IMG/VR virus record: IMGVR_UViG_3300047157_000151
Span: 1 to 44,827 of that record
From: a virus
Direction: 5' to 3' (one strand)
Length of the DNA stretch: 44,827 nucleotides
The notes under the pieces were generated by a model. The model was given only the letters and a program-made list of their open reading frames with translations, did not search any database and was not told the DNA's origin. The translations under genes were made by a program, and so were the position numbers. This document shows, in pieces, positions 40,156 through 44,827 of this stretch (positions are counted from its first letter, which is position 1; each line of letters begins with the position of its first letter).

Positions 40156-40214
40156 TCAATAATTTTTTGTGGCGGGACATAGTTCGCCACAATTACAAAT
40201 AGAAAGACAAAACC

Positions 40215-40474
40215 ATGAAAAAATTTATAGTAAACATTTGGGCGTATACGATCATCACGCTAAATTTGAAGTAGAATCAGAAGATTCCCCAACTTTCCTT
40301 GAACAATCTATCCTTGACAAACTTGGAGAAAACAGTATAGTTTGGGAAAACCTTGGAAATAGTTATAATGACAAGGTAAATAGAATAACCTATGAGGAGG
40401 TTATAGATGATACAAGACCTATACAAAGCAAAAAGGTCCTTGGAGTTGAAGTGGGAACAGGAGCATCTATCTAA
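40215..40474 (+). CDS. Small conserved protein after the capsid gene, frameshifted
   Basis: ATG 40215 gives MKKFIVNIWAY. A shift near 40250 continues DHHAKFEVESEDSPTFLEQS, ILDKLGENSIVWENLGNSYN, and runs to 40474. The natural end may lie nearer 40405, because the next gene starts at 40407 behind GAGGAGG. A longer reading from 40169 lacks a good start. Small alpha/beta protein, unknown function. Confidence 0.55.
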
Positions 40475-40615
40475 TAATAGATATACTCTTGAAATGGTCA
40501 GAATTGATGACAAAGTTAAACAAATCATCACTGACATTAAGCTGGAAGAAGCAGCAATTGCCCACAGACAGAAACAATAGAAGGTTCTGCTCCACAAGTT
40601 TCAGTAGCTACTTAA
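40407..40615 (+). CDS. Small coiled-coil protein, one frameshift at the end
   Basis: ATG 40407, GAGGAGG 9 bases upstream: MIQDLYKAKRSLELKWEQEH, LSNNRYTLEMVRIDDKVKQI, ITDIKLEEAAIAHRQ. As given it ends KQ at TAG 40578-40580. A shift near 40572 would add TETIEGSAPQVSVAT, TAA 40613-40615. A helical protein between capsid and adaptor genes. From 40616 to 40707 I see no clear gene, though KATSLEKIHSTLQALLHSTK could be a further fragment. Confidence 0.6.
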
Positions 40616-40707
40616 TCAAAAGCTACATCGTTGGAAAAAATCCACTCCACACTACAGGCTCTCTTGCACTCTACTAAAAACTAGTATATAAAAAATTAGG
40701 AGGCTAA

Positions 40708-41457
40708 ATGGCTAATACTACTTCGGGAACTACAACGTTCGATAAAACTTTTTCTATTGATGAAATATAGAAGAAGCTTTTGAACGTATTGGATTACAAC
40801 AAGTTGCAGGTTATCAATTAAAATCAGCAAGAAGATCTCTTAATATCTTATTTCAAGAATGGGGTAATAGAGGTATTCACTATTGGGAAATAGGAGAACT
40901 TGATCTTGATTTAATTGAAGGACAAGCTGAATATAAATTTTTTAGAGCAGCTGCAGATGGTACAAGTGCTACTTCAAATCCAAATGGTGTATATGGAATG
41001 TCCGATGTCCTTGAAGCACAATTAAGATCTAATAGAACAGCAACAACTCAATCAGATAGTCCAATGACTAAAGTTGATAGATCAACTTATGCAGGTTTTT
41101 CAAATAAACTTTCTAAAGGAACACCTAATCAATATTGGGTACAAAGATTTATTGATCATGTTAGTATTAGTGTTTATCCTACACCTGATTCAACTAATGC
41201 ATCTAAAGATATGCATTTTTATTATATAAAAAGAATTCAAGATGTAGGAGATTATACAAATGCAACAGATATACCATTTAGATTTGTACCTTGTATGGTT
41301 TCAGGTTTAGCTTTTTATTTTGCACAAAAATATCAACCACAATTAGTTCAACAAATGAAATTATATTATGAAGATGAATTAGCAAAGAGCATTAGCAGAA
41401 GATGGTTCAGCTTCAAGTACATTTATTACACCAAAAGCTTATTACCCAGGAACATAA
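40708..41457 (+). CDS. Head-tail adaptor / tail tubular A-like protein, two frameshifts
   Basis: ATG 40708 behind AGGAGG: MANTTSGTTTFDKTFSIDE, shift near 40768, then IEEAFERIGLQQVAGYQLKS, ARRSLNILFQEWGNRGIHYW, YWVQRFIDHVSISVYPTPDS, FRFVPCMVSGLAFYFAQKYQ, PQLVQQMKLYYEDELA, shift near 41388, RALAEDGSASSTFITPKAYY, PGT, TAA 41455-41457. The helical N-terminus followed by aromatic beta segments and AxxYYEDELxRAxxED ending fit gp11/connector-type adaptors. About 247 residues. Confidence 0.75.
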
Positions 41458-42068
41458 TGTCTAAGTACGCAACAGGAAAACATTCAAAAGCAATTTCAGA
41501 TAGATCAGGTATGGAATTTCCATATAGAGAAATGGTTAGAGAATGGAATGGTTCGTTTGTACATTATACAGAGTTTGAACCTAAACAACCACAACTTGAA
41601 CCAAAACCAATGGTGGTGATGGTGTTGCATTATTAAATGTTAGACCAGATAGAACAGAACCAATTACAACTGTAATGATACCAGAAAATGGTTTTGAAAC
41701 TTATGCTGCAGGATCAGGAATTATAAATGTATTTTCACCTGGACATGGTTTAACAAATGGTACAACATATTTATTTAGAGGACCACCAACAATTTCACCT
41801 GGAACAGGAACTTCAACTAATCCTGTTTTTGCTTATGCAACTATTCCTAATTTTGATGGAATTACAGGAGCACAAATAGGACAAGGATCAGGATATGCTA
41901 TTACAACAGGAAAATATTTATGATACAGGAATGGGTGGAAGAGTTACAACTGATTATGCTTTATCTAATTTCTTCTTCTTTACAGTTAATTCAGATACTG
42001 CTACAACAGGAAATATAAAAGGAGGAGGCTACGGTTGTTCCGTTGGACCTATAACAATAGAAGCATGA
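41457..42068 (+). CDS. Conserved tail-region structural protein, two frameshifts
   Basis: ATG 41457 overlaps the previous TAA. MSKYATGKHSKAISDRSGME, FPYREMVREWNGSFVHYTEF, EPKQPQLEPKP; shift near 41612 continues GGDGVALLNVRPDRTEPITT and GIINVFSPGHGLTNGTTYLF; shift near 41917 gives YDTGMGGRVTTDYALSNFFF and ends VGPITIEA, TGA 42066-42068. The SDRSG.EFPYxEMVxEWNG opening is a recognisable marine phage virion protein, probably in the neck or tail. Confidence 0.72.
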
Positions 42069-42202
42069 TAAATAAAATTTGGAATTGGATAAAAAATATA
42101 TTTAAACCTGAAAGACAAGATCCTCATCTTGAAATGTATGAAGAAACTAGAACAGATAAACAAAAAAAATACGTAGAAAACATAAAGGAAATAATGGCTG
42201 GA
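42065..42202 (+). CDS. Small protein before a neck gene, 3' end uncertain
   Basis: ATG 42065 (ATGA overlap): MINKIWNWIKNIFKPERQDP, HLEMYEETRTDKQKKYVENI. Without a stop here the frame enters the next gene and ends at 42235; a frameshift in the A8 run at 42161-42168 or nearby probably hides the true end near 42202. An amphipathic N-terminal helix (IWNWIKNIF) suggests membrane or virion surface binding. Function unknown. Confidence 0.45.
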
Positions 42203-42915
42203 TTTACATACGCAACATTAGTTACAGCAAATTAGAAATTATACTGAAACAGATTCTAATGTTTTAACTACTACTATTTTAGAAAATATTATTCTTAATT
42301 CTCAATATAGAATTTTGAGAGATGTACCTATTGATGCAGATAGAAAACAACAATTAGGTAATTTAGTTACAGGACAAGAATCTATTAAATGTCCTGCAGG
42401 AACTTTATTTATAAGAGGTATACAAGTTTATGATTCAACAGGATCTGCTATTACAGGAGCTAATACTTGGTTAGAAAAAAAAGATAAACTTATTTACAAG
42501 AATATCAAGATATAACAGAACGTCAGCAGCTCAAGGTCAAAACCAAAATACTATGCTATGTTTGGTGGAGCAACAGGAGTAACAGATACTACTTCAGGAA
42601 GAATATTTTTAGCTCCAACACCAAATACAACTTATAGATTTAGAGTACATTACAATAAAATGCCAATACTATTAGAGTCAAATACTACAACTTATATTAG
42701 TCAATACTTTCCAAATGGATTATTATATGCTTGTTTAGTCAGAAGCATTATTCTTTTTAAAAGGTCCGATAGATATGTTGACACTATATGAAAATAAGTA
42801 TAAACAAGAGGTACAGAAGTTTGCTAAGAGCAAGTTGGTAGACGACGAAGAGACGACTACACAGACGGTACAGTTCGAATACCAGTTAACTCAGCGTCAC
42901 CGTAATAGGAGATAA
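42194..42915 (+). CDS. Neck / tail-completion-like structural protein, frameshifted
   Basis: ATG 42194 behind AAGGAAAT: MAGFTYATLVTA, shift near 42233, IRNYTETDSNVLTTTILENI, ILNSQYRILRDVPIDADRKQ, PAGTLFIRGIQVYDSTGSAI, then in shifted frames YLQEYQDITER, YYAMFGGATGVTDTTSGRIF, YRFRVHYNKMPILLESNTTT, SQYFPNGLLYACLVEAYSFL, GPIDMLTLYENKYKQEVQKF and QLTQRHRNRR, TAA 42913-42915. The PIDMLxxYExxYKxExxxF ending is typical of phage adaptor/neck proteins. About 239 residues. Confidence 0.7.
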
Positions 42916-42918
42916 ATT

Positions 42919-43376
42919 ATGGCAATAACATCGGCAATATGTTCAAGTTTTAAACAAGAACTTTTACAAGGTAAACACAATTTTCAAACATCATCTGGTG
43001 GTGATACTTTTAAAATAGCATTATTTACAAGTTCATGCTTCTTTAGGTGCAGCAACAACAGATTATTCAACTTCAGAAGAAATTACAAATACATCAGGAT
43101 CAGCATATACAGCTGGAGGTGCAACTCTTACAAGATCAGGAGTTGGTTTAACAGGAACAACAGCATTCACAGATTTTTCTGATGTTACATATTACATCAG
43201 CTTCTTTCACTGCAAATGGTGCAATGATTTATAATACAACTACAGGAATGGTGGTTCAAGTACAACTGACTCTGTAGTATTATTGCTTTCGGTGGTGACA
43301 AAACAGCAAGTAACGGAACTTTTAAAATTGAGTTTCCTGCAAACGACGCACAGCAGCAATAATCAGATTAGCATAG
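42919..43376 (+). CDS. Conserved beta-rich virion protein, frameshifted
   Basis: ATG 42919: MAITSAICSSFKQELLQGKH, GGDTFKIALFTSS. A shift near 43036 gives ASLGAATTDYSTSEEITNTS, GSAYTAGGATLTRSGVGLTG, TTAFTDFSDVTY and later NGAMIYNTT, VIIAFGGDKTASNGTFKIEF, ending IIRLA, TAG 43374-43376. The K.ELL.G.HNF....G..F.IALY pattern is a small virion family frequent near tail fibres. Shifts near 43190, 43245 and 43285. About 150 residues. Confidence 0.68.
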
Positions 43377-43386
43377 GAGGTCGACC

Positions 43387-44330
43387 ATGTCGGTAAACTT
43401 CAGGATGGGGCAGGTTAACCTGGGGCCAAGCTGAATGGAATGAGGACTACAACTTTAAAACAGGTTGGGGTGCTTGGGGTGAAGATGAATGGGGTCAACT
43501 TTCAGATGCGGTTGCTCAACCAACTGGATTATCAATTACTTCAAGCGTAGGTTCTGTAACAATTTCAGGAATGCAACTGTAACTCTTTCAGGTGTTTCAT
43601 TTAATTCTACACTTGGAACAATTTCAAATGTTATAAGTGTAACAGTTGAACCAAATGGTTTTACAATTAATGATATACAAGGATATGCACTTCCTGTTAT
43701 TGATGTTGCACCAACTATTACAGGTTTATCAGCTACAGCAGCTATTGGTGTTATAGATCCAAAAGATCAAGTTGTTGGAGCACCTACACTTACAGTTACA
43801 TCACAACAAGGAACAGCATTTGCACCTAACGAAGATGTATCGGTTACAGGTTTATCAATTACATCACACTTAGGAACACCTACTGCAGTTAATGCTGTTG
43901 AAATTCTTTTACCAACATTTGAAGTTACATCACAACAAGGATCCGTGGTTGTTCCAAATGATGCAGTAGCACCAACTGGATTATCAATACATCTTCTGTA
44001 GGTTTTGTTGAAGGAACAGGATCAGTAGTTGTACCAACAACAGGTATATCTATGAGTGCTTCTATAGGAACAATTGTAGATGTTCCTGATCAAATAATGG
44101 GATTAACAGGAGTATCATTTAGTTCTGCTATTGGTAGTATAGATCCTAAAGATCAAGTAGTTGGATTACCAACATTTACAATGACAGCAAGTTGGAGAAC
44201 CATTTATTATACATTATCAAGATGTTGACACTGGTTCAAATACGTCTTATAGTGCACTTTCAACAGGATCAAATAGTATTATTCTAATGTTGCAACTGGA
44301 TCAAATACAAGTTATAGTGACGCTGCATAG
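43387..44330 (+). CDS. Repeat-containing tail surface protein, frameshifted
   Basis: ATG 43387 behind AGGAGG. N-terminus with Trp repeats (GWGRLTWGQAEWNEDYNF; GWGAWGEDEWGQ), then at least eight repeats of about 22-28 residues around TGLSITSSxGSV and TVTSQQGTAFAPNEDVSV, ending VGLPTFTMTAS, DVDTGSNTSYSAL, TSYSDAA, TAG 44328-44330. Repeats of short beta strands are typical of receptor-binding or fibre shafts. Shifts near 43405, 43420, 43570, 43990, 44190 and 44280. About 310 residues. Confidence 0.68.
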
Positions 44331-44342
44331 GAGATAAAATTT

Positions 44343-44827
44343 ATGGCATCAACATATACACCTCTCGGTATAGAAAAAATGGCTACTGGCGAAAACGCTG
44401 GTACATGGGGAACAAAAACAAACGCAAACTTAGATCTTATAGAACAAGTTCTTGGTGGATATAAAGCAGTATCAATTGCTGGTGGTGCACAAACAACTGC
44501 TTTAACAGTTGCAGATGGTGCATTAACTGGAACAGCTCAAGCTAGAATGATTGAGTTTACAGGTTCAATTACAGGAAATCAAATTGTAACAATTCCTTTA
44601 GATGTAGAAAATTTTTACATTTTAAAAATACAACATCAGGTGCTTACACAGTTCAATTTAAATATGCATCAGGAAGTGGTGATACATTTACTTTTGCAAC
44701 AACTAATAAAGGAACAGCAATTTTATTTGCAACAGCAAATGATGGAACTAATCCAGATATTATTCAAATTCAAACAGGTGGAGATGTTGTAGATGATACA
44801 TCACCTCAACTTGGTGGTAACTTAGAT
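44343..44827 (+). CDS. Tail-fibre-like protein, N-terminal part, runs off the window
   Basis: ATG 44343 behind AGGAGATAAAATTT: MASTYTPLGIEKMATGENAG, TWGTKTNANLDLIEQVLGGY, KAVSIAGGAQTTALTVADGA, ARMIEFTGSITGNQIVTIPL; a shift near 44630 continues NTTSGAYTVQFKYASGSGDT and GGDVVDDTSPQLGGNLD to the window edge. The GENAGTWGTKTNANLDLIEQ motif is a hallmark of marine phage tail fibres. The receptor-binding end is outside the window. Confidence 0.78.

Noticed and set aside
1-44827. Integrase and repressor indicating a temperate phage
   Set aside because: No tyrosine or serine recombinase motif and no CI-like repressor was recognised on either strand; the RHH protein alone is not evidence of lysogeny.

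Overview
The window looks like most or all of the genome of an AT-rich marine tailed phage, probably a podovirus-like virus of SAR11 (Pelagibacter) or a related alphaproteobacterium. Evidence seen in the sequence: strong A/T bias, a packaging/portal/capsid/adaptor/tail-fibre order, a 1402-residue internal-virion-like protein, no recognisable tape-measure gene, a holin-like and M15-endolysin pair, and a replication block with family A DNA polymerase, archaeo-eukaryotic-type primase and two helicases. No integrase, phage RNA polymerase, tRNA or CRISPR array was seen. The phage therefore probably uses host RNA polymerase. The host assignment is inference from style and gene content.

Layout. 1-11086 (+): ParB-like domain, truncated 2OG-Fe(II) oxygenase, tail/stabilisation protein, small virion proteins, Gly-rich and Gln-rich structural proteins, the large internal protein and the lysis pair. 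11232-12662 (-): SNF2-type helicase. 12740-25088 (+): replication and takeover block with putative ssDNA-binding protein, AEP primase, UvrD-like helicase, DUF3310, DNA polymerase, a string of small membrane/coiled-coil proteins, ribbon-helix-helix regulator, zinc proteins, LAGLIDADG endonuclease, a free-standing RNA polymerase alpha-CTD-like protein and a PD-(D/E)XK nuclease. 25089-25459: non-coding array of TGACA/TGTCA words with an 18-bp palindrome. 25460-27163: small genes, VRR-NUC-like nuclease and a minus-strand terminase-small-subunit-like gene. 27214-29249 (-): tight operon of nine small genes starting with a GP88-like protein. 29415-30692 (+): small accessory genes. 30693-31077: non-coding, repeat- and hairpin-rich. 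31078-31410 (-): one conserved small gene. 31510-44827 (+): large terminase, portal, GroES-like co-chaperonin, scaffold, capsid, adaptors and fibres; the last gene runs off the end.

Regulation. Each divergent junction at 12.7, 26.2, 29.35 and 31.45 kb carries overlapping sigma70-like promoters. At three of them the two promoters are interlocked. Together with the alpha-CTD-like protein this points to a programme of redirecting host RNA polymerase rather than replacing it.

Sequence quality. Many genes read continuously only after single-base frame corrections, mostly in homopolymers. These are dense at 1-5600, 18.1-19.9 kb and 31.5-44.8 kb and nearly absent at 6.2-10.4, 13.1-18.0 and 24.1-31.1 kb. 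That pattern looks like uncorrected long-read error rather than gene decay. Two junctions (near 500 and near 32570) join the front of one gene to the interior of another and look like deletions or misassembly. Frame-corrected coordinates below span the whole inferred gene.
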